Shown piece after piece: positions 9,769 to 21,387 of a stretch of DNA of 64,000 nucleotides; within the stretch, counting starts at the first letter, position 1; the number at the start of each line of letters is the position of its first letter. The notes beneath the pieces were generated by a model. The model ran no database searches and was not told where the DNA came from. It saw only the letters and a program-made list of their open reading frames with translations. The DNA comes from Capra hircus (lineage: Eukaryota > Chordata > Mammalia > Artiodactyla > Bovidae). The position numbers were made by a program, and so were the translations under genes. The stretch spans positions 75,595,713 to 75,659,712 of the forward strand of contig NC_030816.1 of NCBI RefSeq assembly GCF_001704415.2, given 5' to 3'.

Positions 9769-12060
9769 GGACAGGCTGCAGAGGGCCGTCCCAGTGGAGG
9801 CTTCTGATAAAAAGAAAGCCAAGAGGCAGGCCCTTCCACACTCTGCTGAGAGGACACCCCCAGGAGCGTGCGGGGCGGATATTAACCTGAGCGATGGGAT
9901 GGGTGCAGAGTGTAGGCTCAGCGCAGGGGAAGCCAAAAACAGCTGAGACTTCAAGGCTTGGAATATGGAGTGCTCCAGTTTCTCCAGTAGACAAGGATGT
10001 TCCCCTCCTGATGTCGGTCTCAGATGTCTATTGCTGTAGCCAACCATGCCAAACAACGACACACCAGTTGTATCTTTAGAAGCGAGAACGTCACTTGACA
10101 GTTATAGCCCCCCTTTTTATTAATGTAAGGAAGAAGTTTGCATCAGAGTCTAGGAAAACGACAGAGAGCATCCGTGAGATCCATAGCGCATCTCTGAGTA
10201 GTGACCTGCGTTAGCCCAGATCACAGGCACTGTGAGCCACCCAGATTGGCGAAGTGGGGAGCCCCCAGGGAAGGTGAATATCACAGAATAAGAGCTGATG
10301 GCACCAGAGGAGCTGAGAGTGGTAGCTGGGGAGAAGGTGGAACCACTGAATGATAATCAAAGAGAAGACTAGATAAAACAGATGGAATTGGGTCGAATAG
10401 CCATTGGGTCACTGCTTCAGCAGGCAACAGTGACTAGTTTATCTCTGCATCTGAGTCCACCTAAAAATGAAAGAGGCTGATGGTTGACTAGCATCTCTTC
10501 CATTTGTAGGCAAAGAATCTAGGTGGCTTGGGGAATGTTTATCTTCACTTTCAAAGAAGACATTTCTTCTTCGCAATTTTTTCCACCTCCAGCATATGCC
10601 CTCTGGTGTGTCGTTTGGAGGACGATTTATGGTTTGCTATTTTTCTTCATGTCTGAGCGTATGATTTCTTATTGAATCAAACCATTGCATAAGGCTCTGG
10701 GTTTTGTCTGCCTCGTGATCAATTTTCTGTCCTTACTCCTGATATTGACCATCCTTATTGAAGACATGTTTCATTACATTCTTGATAGTTTTACTTGCTC
10801 TTTGAAATACATATTGCTGTGATGCATAGAGCAATAACAAAACATAAAACAATGTTGGTGTATGTTATTGTGCTTAGCCTTCTTTAATTTTTTTACATTT
10901 TCAGTTCTGGGTGCTACTTTTTCACTATGGTAACCGACTGCTTGTATAATGCTTCTTAACGAACATTTGTTTGAAATTATCCTTCACTTGGGTATGTATG
11001 TAAAGCAGTCTTATTCCACACCTATAACCCTGAATGCTATGCAAAGTTCAGCCTTAGATGTGGTTAAATTTGCAATGACTATATACTGCTATACCAACTG
11101 GGGTGGAAATGAGGGGATGGAGAAAGGATTGCAATCTACAAGAAATTGCTAAGGATTAGACAGTTTTTCGGTGATGAATTTTTCTTAATTATTTCAGAGA
11201 CACATCTAACCAATATTTAGACATGAATTCATGACTCCTGTAGTGTTAATCTAACTATCTGAATGGAAATTTTTGTTCTTGTTCTGCTCTGTTTTATATG
11301 AAGTCAGTTACTGAAAAGCAGTGGAAAATGTTACCAGTAAACTACTAAATCAGTCCTGATTATCAAGGTTTTTTCCCCTCTGATCCTGACAAAAGCTAGT
11401 ATATGAAATTTATTTATATTTTTTAGTATATGAAATTTATTTATATTTTTTAGTATATGGAATTTAAATAAAAAATACTTGACAGTCATGAGGGCAAAAC
11501 TCAGATTAATTTGGTTTTATAACTGATTTTTTTTTTTAACCTTCAGGAGTTTGTTTCCTTTAAATTCAGTTTGATGGCAGTGTTAGATCTATCTGTTTTG
11601 CTTACAATATAGGAAATTTGTTTTGCTTTGATTAAAATGCAGATTGATTGTTCTTTTGTTTTTAATCTTTGCTATTAAAGACACACTAAGGTCTTTCAAA
11701 ATGCTCAAAAGCTTTTTGTCCTAAATGGAGCTAAGAGCACCCTCAATGTTATCTAGAATTGCAACAGTGACAGAGGTTTCAAGTCACTTCTGGAACTGTG
11801 CCTGATAAACAGTCCTCCAGGACAGAGAGGAATTCAAAGAATGCTGAAGTATTCAGGGAAGTAGGTCATGGTTTAAAACATTACATTTGTCAGAGAAAGT
11901 TTCTCAAGCAGTCCCTGTGATCATTGGATCCCTGCTAATTTCTTACTCAGGGTTCTTTAGTCTTAGGCAAATTAGGTGGCTAAATTAACTTGTTAGTCTC
12001 TAGGAGGGCGGGACTAAAAGTAACAGATTCCCCACATGCATGTGCTCTCCCAACACCAAA
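9769..12060. other. Intronic segment, mostly without recognised repeats
   Basis: Apart from the small tandem repeat at 11397-11467, I recognise no interspersed element or credible coding frame in this 2.3 kb. Confidence 0.45.
11397..11467. repeat. Short AT-rich tandem repeat, about 27-bp unit
   Basis: The unit TAGTATATGAAATTTATT plus ATATTTTT occurs twice in direct succession, followed by a partial third copy with one change (TAGTATATGGAATTT). Confidence 0.9.
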
Positions 12061-12080
12061 AATAAAGAGCTAGGGCTATA

Positions 12081-12275
12081 GATGGGCTCAATCAGTAAAG
12101 AATCCACCTGCAGTGTGGGAGACCTGGATTCGATCCCTGGGTTGGGAAGATCCCCTGGAGAAGGGAACAACTATCCACTTCAGTATTCTTGCCTGGAGAC
12201 TCTCACGGACAGAGGAGCCTGGTGGGCTACGGTCATGGTGTCGCAAAGAGTCGGACATGACTGAGCGACTTTCAC
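12081..12275 (+). mobile_element. Bov-tA SINE
   Basis: A tRNA-Glu-like head with GATTCGATCCCTGGG is followed by a Bov-A body ending GACATGACTGAGCGAC. A 9-bp duplication, AGGGCTATA, flanks it at 12072-12080 and 12276-12284. Confidence 0.88.
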
Positions 12276-12360
12276 AGGGCTATATATGAGCGACCAGAAA
12301 ATCACAGAAGTGATGTGTTTTTTCTTAATTGCACAATCCTGGAGTAAAAATGTTTCGAAA

Positions 12361-12395
12361 ATGCAAAATAAATAATGCAAATATTTATTTTGCAT
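12361..12395. repeat. Perfect inverted repeat with octamer motif in the loop
   Basis: Arms of 13 bp (ATGCAAAATAAAT at 12361-12373 and its exact complement at 12383-12395) flank a 9-bp spacer. The spacer contains ATGCAAAT, the POU/Oct octamer, at 12375-12382. It lies in AT-rich sequence downstream of a Bov-tA. Confidence 0.85.
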
Positions 12396-12627
12396 ATTTT
12401 AAAAAATGTTTTAAGAAAAAAATAAATTCCATACAGCCAGATTAAAAAAAAAAGTAAATAGGCAGATGATGTGTAAGTATATTTAGGAAAATTGGAGTAC
12501 CTTTTAAGTGAGCTGGGGGTCTGTCTTTGCCACCAGGATTAAGGACAGTGGGGACCTGCTGATCCCCTGTATGTGGCCATAGTGCCCACAGTCTCTTGTG
12601 GACTTAAATTTGTGGAAACCATTTCTT

Positions 12628-13024
12628 TCTTTTTTTTTTTTTTTACTTTATTTTACTTTACAATACTGTATTGGTTTTGCCATACATTGACATGAATCTA
12701 CCACGGGTGTACATGCGTTCCCAAACATGAACCCCCCTCCCACCTCCCTCCCCATAACATCTCTCTGGGTCATCACCGGGCACCAGCCCCAAGCATGCTG
12801 TATCCTGCGTCGGACATAGACTGGCGATTTGATTCTTACATGATAGTATACATGTTACAATGCCATTCTCCCAAATCATCCCACCCTCTCCCTCTCCCTC
12901 TGAGTCCAAAAGTCTGTTATACACATCTGTGTCTTTTTTGCTGTCTTGCATACAGAGTCGTCATTGCCATCTTTCTAAATTCCATATATATGTGTTAGTA
13001 TACTGTATTGGTGTTTTTCTTTCT
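12628..13024 (-). mobile_element. 5'-truncated young ruminant L1 (3' end)
   Basis: On the minus strand this is the L1 3' UTR with terminal poly(A) (T run at about 12628-12642 on +). A perfect 15-bp duplication, TGGAAACCATTTCTT, flanks it (12613-12627 and 13025-13039). The sequence closely matches the 3' part of the L1 at 26032-26858. Confidence 0.93.
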
Positions 13025-13142
13025 TGGAAACCATTTCTTGCCGTGAATTGTAGCTGAATGCCAGAGACGAGGAGGCACTAATAAGACAGGTGCAAGAGAA
13101 AGCATATACTAGGGTACCAAGAAAGGCGGCACAGAGGAGGCT

Positions 13143-13475
13143 GTGGACTGAGTGTGTCCCTAAAACTCAAGTTGAAACTCTAATCGCCAGTGTGATATTA
13201 TTAAGAGATGGAGTCTTTGGGAAGTAATTAGGTCATGAGGGTGGAACCCTCATTAAGGAATTAGTGTCCTTATAAGAAGAGACACCAGAGCTTGCATCCC
13301 CTCCCCACCCTCAAGTGGTACCCTCTACAAAGCAGGTGGAGAACCCTTAGGAGAGCAAAATCAGCCTGCACCCTAATCTTGGACTTCCAGCTTCCAGAAC
13401 TCAGAAATAAATGTTTCTCATCTTGGCCACTCAGCTTATGGTAATTTTTCATAGTGATCAAACTAAGAGGAAATG
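13143..13475 (+). mobile_element. MaLR-type LTR remnant (MLT1/MST-like)
   Basis: Motifs GGTCATGAGGGTGGAACCC, GTGTCCTTATAAGAAGAG and TTGGACTTCCAGCTTCCAG occur in the order of ERVL-MaLR solo LTRs. No internal retroviral region is visible. The edges are approximate. Confidence 0.7.
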
Positions 13476-13652
13476 GAATTTATGGTGAATTGCTGAAGAA
13501 TGGAGATGCTTAGGAGAAGGAGGCAAGGAAATAATTAAATAATTTTTAAATAATAAAAGTAACAAAGGGGCAAGAGAGAACCTCACCCTCTTGGGAGAAA
13601 TACTGAGTGAAAAATAGTCTAGGAGAAGTTGGGTTAAAGATTTCTTTTTGGA

Positions 13653-13779
13653 GGATTTCCCTGGTGGTCCAGTGGTTAAGACTTTGCCTTCCAATGCAGA
13701 GGGCATCGGGGTTTGATCCTTGATTTAGGAACCAAGATCCCACATGCCGTGTGACCCTGAAAACAAAAAATAAAACAGA
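13653..13779 (+). mobile_element. CHR-type SINE
   Basis: The head TTCCCTGGTGGTCCAGTGG is followed by a GTTTGATCC box and GATCCCACATGCCG, then an A-rich tail. Confidence 0.85.
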
Positions 13780-15700
13780 AGGAAGCCATATTGTAACAAA
13801 TTCAGTACAGACTTTAAAATGGTCCACATCAAAAAGATTTCATTTTTTAACTACAGAACTTTTGCAGAAACTTAATATGTTATTTATTAATTATGCCTCT
13901 CCTAAAGGGGACATATAATATGCATCTTTACCCAAATGCAATTGGGAAATGCCAGGCTAGTGAAGACACAATTAGGAAACAGTGATTGTGAGAAGCCAGG
14001 ATGGGTATCTGTGGCTCTGCCTTGGAGAATTTGAATACCAGCGTGTGACTTATGCAGTAATTGAAATTGGCAGTGTGAAACCAGTAATTAATTGAGATCT
14101 ACATCTCCATTTGTTCGGATGGAGGTTAGGACTTAACTTTATTTCAAATCTGAGACCTAGAGAATAATTCTGAGATATTAAGGAAATTTGTTCTCTTTTG
14201 GGGGAGGGGAGGAAGCAGCATGGATTTTCATTTCATTCATATAAAAATGATTTCCTTTTATATCCAATGTTTAAATGAAATAAATGTAGAGAGATTCTTA
14301 CTCTGATTAAAATGAAAATAAAGGATAAATCCCAGCTTTTAAATGTGCATTATTTGGGAAATGTCTCAGAATATCCTAAGATGAAATATTTCATATTTTT
14401 ATGTCCTTATTAAGTTATATCTAAAATTCCTGATGTATTTGGTGGGGGCGGCAGGGAAAGAAAAAGAAATAGAAAACTGAGCAACAGTAGGATCATTGAA
14501 AATTTGGAAATTGAATATACTTTGGGTTCACTTCATTTTTCAAATAATCTAGATAGTTTGTATGTTAGATTTAGTTTTTATTTTCAATGTGTGGTGAGTC
14601 CAATAACCATCGACTCAGTTTCTGTGGCACTTAATTAATTACCATAGGGCTGAACATCCTAGCACAAGCGACATTATGTCCTAAAACTCTCCCTTAACCG
14701 TATTTTCTGGGGCCAAAGACAATTGGACTACTGTGGAGTTAAATGCTGTAAATTATTGTGTTCCTCAAACCCTCTCCAGCGCCTGCAGTGAATACTGGAG
14801 GTATTGTAACTGTATGTGAACTTGAACGAAGATCAGGCGAAGGTCAAAACAGAGCCTTCTTGAATGGAGCTACAAATTCTTCTTCTGGCAAATAAGAGTA
14901 AAGGGAAATGTCACCCGCTTGTTGCTTTTTATGGTCATGAAGAGGGAAAAAATCCCTGAAGCCTCTGATTCCTTTGCTATGAGCTGACCAAGCTGGCTTA
15001 TTTCAGCTTCGGATAAGAAGCTGAGACGCACACTGATTTATTTTTTCCTTGAGTCTGATCAAAGCAAATAACAGCATCCTGGGAGGGTAACGAAGCTAAA
15101 TTTTTAAGAAAGTCTCTCCTTTGGAAAACCTAAAAATCAATATTCTTGTAAGATTACTTCAGGCCATTTAAGTGGGAGCAACTCAATCTAGGCATAAAAT
15201 GATGATTCCTGCTTCTTAGTAAACATTTACTAATACTGTATTTATTTTAAAAATTAGTTCACATAGAAATATGGTTAATATCCCCACGCAGTGGCCCCTT
15301 TCTTCAGTGTGACTTTTTGTGCTTATGCTCACACAAAGCGTGAATGTCCTGTGAGTGAAAGGGGAGCCTGGCTGTGTCAGTTTTGCGTCCTCTGCCCATG
15401 TTCAAGGGCTCTTCCCACAGTTATTTGACTGTGTTTCTGGGTTGCTTACAAGGGTGAAAACTGTAGGGGATTAACTAAGGCATAAACCTTAAGGATCAGG
15501 CATATGTAGAAATATGAGAAAAATGTAGTCCCTTCTCTCACCGTCAGCTCACTGACGTTTGTTGGTTTTGAGTACTGCTAGGTATCAGATGGTTTTGGAG
15601 GGCACTTGCCCATCCTTTTTCCTATCTTATTTTTCAGTCATAACTTCTATGAGGTAAGTGGTATCATTCTCACTTTAAAAGGGTGCCAACAAAGTAAACA
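13780..15700. other. Intronic segment without recognised repeats
   Basis: I can name no interspersed repeat and no plausible coding frame in this 1.9 kb. It is one of the cleaner candidate stretches for conserved non-coding sequence in the intron. Confidence 0.45.
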
Positions 15701-15730
15701 TTTATGAAACTTTTGATTCACCAACTCTTA

Positions 15731-15868
15731 AAAAAAAAAGATTATTTATTTGGCTGTTCTGGGTCTTACTTGCAGCATGCGGGATCTAGTTTCCCTGATC
15801 AGGGATCGAACCCAGGCCCCCTACACTGGGAGTGCGGCGTCTTAGCCACTGGACCACCAGGGAGGTCC
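15731..15868 (-). mobile_element. CHR-type SINE
   Basis: A-rich start, TTTATTTGGCTG, GGGATCGAACCCAGG and a final GGACCACCAGGGAGGTCCC mark a reverse CHR element. The flanks TTCACCAACTCTT and TTCACTGACTCTT are a decayed duplication with two differences, which suggests an older insertion. Confidence 0.82.
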
Positions 15869-16674
15869 CACAGTTCACTGACTCTTGAGTCTTCTCCTGG
15901 TTTCATCAGCTCCTTGGGGTGGGGCTGGGGGGAACGAAACCACTGTGATGTGAACCTGGCCTTGGCTGTGATGCTAAGGAGGAGACAGCTCCTGATACAC
16001 TAGACCCTCCTCAGATCCTGGGATTTTCTGCCTCTCTAGGTATATTAGGATGTATCATTCTATCTTCTGTCAAGTAAATGGCAAACGATTTATCTTTGTG
16101 GGCCATCCAGTTATTTCAAAGCTTGTCCTCATTCTTCCCGTTCCCTCCGGATGTGAAGATAGCTGATGCCAGACTGTAAGAGCTCCTTGGGTTTGGTGGC
16201 AAGTAACGACCTAAAGACTCATCTCCGCTCATTTTTCTCTTCCATTTGGGTGTAACTGAATGCCAGGTACCTACAACCACCATCTTCTCCCTTCCCATTT
16301 TGCTTGGTCATCCTGACCTCCCAGCATATCATCTGTCTGTTTTTTCGTACCCGTGTAAATCCTGTTCCATATCCTCCCTAAGGATCATCCCCTGGCTGAT
16401 TCGTCCGTCCAGATCAGGGCTTTGTCCTGCTGGGATACTGTCCTCTCCCAGGGTTTTAACACCCAGTTATATCCACCAAGTGTCAGTCCCACACATGCAT
16501 CTATCTGTCAGACAAGTTCACCTCAAAAACAGTGTTTTCTTCTGTCCCCTTTGCCTGCCTCTTCTTCCCATAAGGGAACTCTCTCTCTAGTGCCTTCAGC
16601 ATCTTATAGAAGGCTGAATGGTATCACTGTCTTACTGGCTCTTTCCTTTCATTTGCCAGTATCTAGGCCATCTG

Positions 16675-16886
16675 GGGCTTCCTAGGTGGCTCAGTGGTAA
16701 AGAAACTGCCAGCCAATGCAGGAGACTCAGGTTTGATCCCTGGGTGGGGAAGATCCCCTGGAAAAGGAAGTGGCAACCCTCTGCAGTGTTCTTGCCTGGG
16801 AAATCCCATGGACAGAGGAGCCTGGCCAGGGTACAGTCTATGGGGTCACAGTCGGGCATGACTGAGCAACAAAACAGCAACAGCAG
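16675..16886 (+). mobile_element. Bov-tA SINE
   Basis: The head GGCTTCCTAGGTGGCTCAG is followed by a Bov-A body ending TCGGGCATGACTGAGCAAC and a CAACAGCA tail. Confidence 0.87.
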
Positions 16887-16949
16887 AGCGTGCAGGCCAT
16901 CATGAAGTCCCACTGGTTCTAGAGCTGCTTCCTTAGACCTTTGTTTCAG

Positions 16950-17155
16950 CTTCCCTGGTGGCTCAGATGGTAAAGAATCTGCCTGCTCTGCAGGAGACCT
17001 GAGTTCAATTTCTGGGTTGGGAAGATCCCCTGGAGGAGGGCATGGCAACCCACTCTAGTATTCTTGCCTGGAGAATCCGCATGGACAGAGGAGCCTCGTG
17101 GGCACAGTCCATGGGGTTGCAAAGAGTCAGACATGATTGTAACTAAGCCCAGGCA
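16950..17155 (+). mobile_element. Bov-tA SINE
   Basis: A second copy in the same orientation starts GCTTCCCTGGTGGCTCAGA and ends near GACATGATTGTAACTAAG, only about 60 bp from the previous copy. Confidence 0.87.
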
Positions 17156-17869
17156 CATGCAATGTACTGCAACATTAGTCTTCAAATTAGTCTTCCTGCT
17201 CCTAGCCATTTTTCTGTGTGTATGACTGCTTTATAGATATAGTTAGATGGTAGAAGTACCTGGAATTTGTATTTGTCCTTCTAGACTTTTCCTCTTTGCC
17301 CCACTTACACACCTATGTATTTATTATCCTTTATTCCTCACGTTGCATCTTGAGGGTTAGAAAAGATAAAAACCAACAGTTTGTTAGCTGCTTTCTGTTG
17401 CTCTTTCATATGTTTTTCTTTCATTCAGTCAATGAATGTAGCCATAAGAGGAAGCTCTTTTCATTGCCTTTGTTTGATTTTAAATATTTTTGCATGAAAC
17501 TGCAATAACGTGGCCTCCGAGAAATGTCTACATAACTGAAGTCAACTTTCTACCACCGTGGGCATCTTAAGATAAATGCAAACTGTGGCATCTTGATCAT
17601 ATTTATATAGAAACATAGTTTGGGCTATACAGTTATTCCATTCTTAGGTTGGTTTTTATTTTGGGGATTCTATCTGAAGCAGAAACATATCCAGTTGACT
17701 TAAAAAGTTCAACCATTTGATTTATTGGCATTTCAACAAGCAAGTATCTGGTATGAATTAAATGAAGTTTAGAAATTCTTTGTTTTCCGTTTCCCCTCCC
17801 CACCTCCAAAAAAGAGAAAATTCCTAAAGCATTTTATAATTTCTATTGGTTGAAGCCATCCTTTTTTTT

Positions 17870-18172
17870 AAAATGATATTATTTATTATTTATTTTTGGC
17901 TGCACTGCACCTCCGTTGCTGTGAGGGGTTTTCTCTAGTTGCGTGCTTCTCGTTACAGTGGCTTTTCCTTGCAGAGCATGGGCCCTAGGGCACTCGGCTT
18001 TCAGTAATTGTGGCACATGGGCGCAGTAGTTGCGGTTCCCAAGCTCAGGAGCACAGGCTTAGTAGTTGTGGGCTTAGTTGCGTCAAGGCATGTGGAATCT
18101 CCCAGAGCAAGGATCAGACCTTTGTCTCCATTGGCAGGAAGATTCTTTATCACTGAACCACCAGGGAAACCC
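17870..18172 (-). mobile_element. Long CHR-type SINE
   Basis: TTATTTTTGGCTGCACTGC starts the reverse element; repeated AGTTG/GGCTTAG motifs and a final CACTGAACCACCAGGGAAACC mark the extended CHR form of about 300 bp. Confidence 0.8.
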
Positions 18173-18299
18173 AAAGCCAGTCTTTATCAGGACTGTTTCT
18201 CAGGTGGAAACATCCCACAGGGTGACCTCAGCCCCTCCCACAGTTTTTTTTTTTCTTCTTTCTTTCTTTTTTTAAGCTGCAAAGACTTTTCACAACTTC

Positions 18300-19430
18300 A
18301 GGTCTAAGGCTTTAACAAGTTTTTTGGGTCTCAGTTTCCTTGCTCTTCAGAATCTAAACCCATTTTCTTTGCCTGAATATAAAAGACAGTTTATTTATTG
18401 AAGTTATTCGCCTTTAGATTTCCTTTTTATAGGTGAAAAATGTATTCACGTGACTTTTCCAGAGTCTTCTCTTAAATTTTCTCTTTGACTCACGTAATGA
18501 TCCTCCAAGAGTCTGGATAACTTACTGGCAGGAGAATTACCATTACTTCCTGAACTAGAGTCACCCCTTACTTCCTGGGCTTGCTTACTAACTCAGATCT
18601 TTTTTAGCTATATCTACGCAAGGCTGGTCATTGGTGCATCTGTTCAACACAGACTAAACTCCTGTTGCTATTTATTTCTTCAGTCACTTTTGCTCCATGA
18701 ATTCCTGGGAAACACGCAACATCTTGGCTTCCATTACATCTACATGCTGTCGAATCCTGAAATTATCTCTCTGCCAGGGATGCCTCTAGTTCATTGTCTT
18801 TTATCCCTTCAAGCTGAGCCCACCTACCCCAACTCTGTATCTGCCCTGATGTCTTCCTGGATGGTCCGTACAGTCTCCAGCTTAGGACAAGTGGACAGGA
18901 AACTGTTCTGGGAGAAAAGCTAGTGGGAGACAGAGGGACTGAGTGACAGAGAGGAAGGGAACAGAGGACTTGAGCTTGGCGGATGGCCCAACAGCTTAAG
19001 GGCGCCAAGAAGGAAGCTTGAGCCAGGAGCAGGCCTGCAAGAGTGAAATGAATGGCCAGCATGCCTTAAGACAAGAGACAAAGCCTATTAGTTTTATAAT
19101 ATACATTTAAAGCAGCTAACTACTTTTGCTTACTAATATTATGAAAGAATAAGACCTGTGTTTAATGCAAAATTCTAGATGGTTCTTTTGCCAACAAATT
19201 CTTCATCAAGATAGCAGGAATCACAAATGCATGTTAAAGATAGATTTTTATATAATATAAATATGTATGTAATATTTCTGGTTTTAAAAAAAAGCTATTT
19301 CCAATTCAAAAATCTCATTTATTTGAATGATATAGACTCAATTTGAGTATAGTAAATAGAATCTGTAATAAAAGCTTATGTTTTAAGGGCAAAGTTAAAT
19401 TTATACATGTGAATGAAAGCATTCTTTTCT
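18300..19430. other. Intronic segment with no recognised element
   Basis: I recognise no repeat family. Frames on both strands around 18690-19062 are open by chance and show no family motif. Confidence 0.4.
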
Positions 19431-19439
19431 TTCTGCACC

Positions 19440-19501
19440 AGTTTTTATTAATATATAATTCACCTAATATACATTTTACTCATTTAAAGTGTACAGTTCA
19501 G
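19440..19501 (-). mobile_element. Old L1 3'-end fragment
   Basis: ATATAATTCACCTAATATAC and TTTAAAGTGTACAGTTCAG match the reverse L1M 3' end, the same motif as at 25305-25355. It is interrupted by the CHR SINE that follows. Confidence 0.6.
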
Positions 19502-19610
19502 GAGACTTACCTGGTGGTCCAGTGGTTAAGACTCCACCTTCTAATGCTCGGTGCACTGGAGCCCTGGACAGGGAGCTAAGATCCCACATGACGTAGGATG
19601 CAGAACAACA
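19502..19610 (+). mobile_element. CHR-type SINE
   Basis: The head ACTTACCTGGTGGTCCAGTG and GATCCCACATGACG mark a diverged CHR element inserted in the L1 fragment. A possible second L1-type tail follows at about 19725-19760. Confidence 0.75.
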
Positions 19611-20599
19611 AATGGTGGAAGAAAATTTGAATACTTCCGTATTAAAAAAAAATAGCAATAACAACCGATCATACCTTGCACCATATATAGAAACTAACTC
19701 AAAATGGATCATATATTGTAAAGCAAGTATCCTCCAATTAAAATTAGATAAATTTTAAAAAATGGATCACAGATATAAATATAAAACCTAAAAAGAATTT
19801 TAAAAATAATTAAGTGGTGTCTTTAAAAGAATAATAGTGTTTGTTAAAAATCTATTAGTATATTCATAGCTATATAAAAGCCATTCTTTCTTCTTAGCCA
19901 TTCGTCCCCCTCAGTCAGCCTCCCTTATCATAAGAACCACAGATAATGGTGATTATTTCTGGCCTAGAATGGATTGCTCAACAGTTGTGTGAGAAAAAAT
20001 TGATGATCGTTAGGGGTCAGCTTGGGTTCACTTAAAAATAAATCTAATAATCAAATTTCTTTTTCTGTTCTTTTTTTTTTCCTTTCTTGGTCTTTTATTG
20101 TTGTTCAGGTTCCTAAACTATAAGATTTTGGGGGGATGGACTGATGGTGGTTCTGGATTTTGTGAGAGATTTGACAAAACTAAGTCATTCAGCCCCTCCC
20201 CTTGTAAACGTGGTCTAATCATGCAAACAGTTGATTGAACATAATTGATTGATCCTCCTGTAAGAGTTGCCTGCTGTTTTATCACATTGCATCAGACGTG
20301 AAGGCAGATGTCTCAAACTGACTGAAGCTAAAAGAGTTAGACTAGAAAGCAAATGCTGGATGACGTCTTTTTTCAAATGCAGGTGTGGTGACAGCGTCTG
20401 GGGATAAAGAGGAGAGCCGGATTAGCTCGATGCACTGGAGCAGGCAGACACACGGCTTCCAGTAGAGACAGGAGGGCACTGGATCTATGGAAGGACAGGG
20501 AGTGAGGAAGGCCTCTGATAGAATAGAAGAAAAACACCCTGATGAAATGCTTAAAAGTCCATTCCTGTGCTAAAATATATATATAGAACAGTCTGGCAA

Positions 20600-20900
20600 C
20601 ACATGGAACCCTGTGAGTATTCACATCCTTTGTTCCAGTGCACCTGGTTCTGGAAATTAAAATAATACAAAGGAAGATAAACTGTGTTCCATAAAATGTG
20701 TTACAAATGTTTATCTGTGCCTTGTTTGAGATTTTGAAAGACGGGTTAAGTGAATTATGTGCGGTACTTACACCTGATCCTTTGTCTCTGAAGAACACCA
20801 GAGAACTTGTAGCAACTTGGGAAAAGGGTTATGGTTTCAAAATGTGGGAAACATGCAGAACCTTGTCAAATACAAGTGTTTGTATGTGGCTAAACAGTGA
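20600..20900 (+). mobile_element. Possible old L1/HAL1 fragment
   Basis: TTCTGGAAATTAAAATAATAC and ACAAATGTTTATCTGTGCC resemble the end of an old L1-class ORF2. Divergence is high and the call rests on weak similarity. Confidence 0.3.
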
Positions 20901-20957
20901 AGGGATCGCAAGAAAAGGAAGAGCTGTTAGGATGACTGTTTTAGATCATTTCAACTT

Positions 20958-21113
20958 CTTTTTATTTGAAGATTTTTTTTAAGTCTTTTGCTGAATTTCT
21001 GAATCTGTTACAATATTGTTTCTATTCTATGTTTGGTTTTCTGGCCTTAGCTCACCTGTACCCCCTGCATTGGAAGGCGAAGTCTTAACCCCTGGGCGAC
21101 CAAGGGAGCCTCA
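20958..21113 (-). mobile_element. CHR-type SINE, GTTACAATATTG tail subtype
   Basis: The reverse element has CTGTTACAATATTGTTTCT near its 3' side and GCGACCAAGGGAGCC at its head. A 15-bp duplication, AGATCATTTCAACTT, flanks it at 20943-20957 and 21114-21128. The same subtype occurs at 50521-50715. Confidence 0.85.
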
Positions 21114-21387
21114 AGATCATTTCAACTTTTTAAAACTTTCTGTAATATTTTCCCATTTTAAGCTTATTGAGAAAGTTCTAAGTCAACATGGGAGGGAATT
21201 TAGGATGAAAGAGAATTAGTTTGAAAACAGAAAGGAAGTAAAACACTAGAGGTTTATTTTTTGTTAGCTCTTATATAAAATGAGAGCAGGTGGCACATAC
21301 CCAATATACTCCACGCTGTATTAATAGAAGTAGTATATGTAGTTTGCATTGGTCAGCGTCCATGTGGATTATTGTACAAATTCAATA

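Noticed and set aside
9734..9994. Frame ending in a poly-Cys run next to a CAG/AGC repeat
   Set aside because: The triplet repeat is the normal 3' tail of the Bov-A2 SINE at 9457-9756, so it is not a coding triplet expansion.
16632..17048. 138-codon minus-strand frame with proline-rich peptides
   Set aside because: It runs through the two Bov-tA SINEs. The same peptides (such as GDLPNPGIEP) recur at many SINE copies in the window.
20373..20798. 141-codon minus-strand frame
   Set aside because: It overlaps probable old L1 sequence, is hydrophobic through T-rich stretches and shows no conserved domain.
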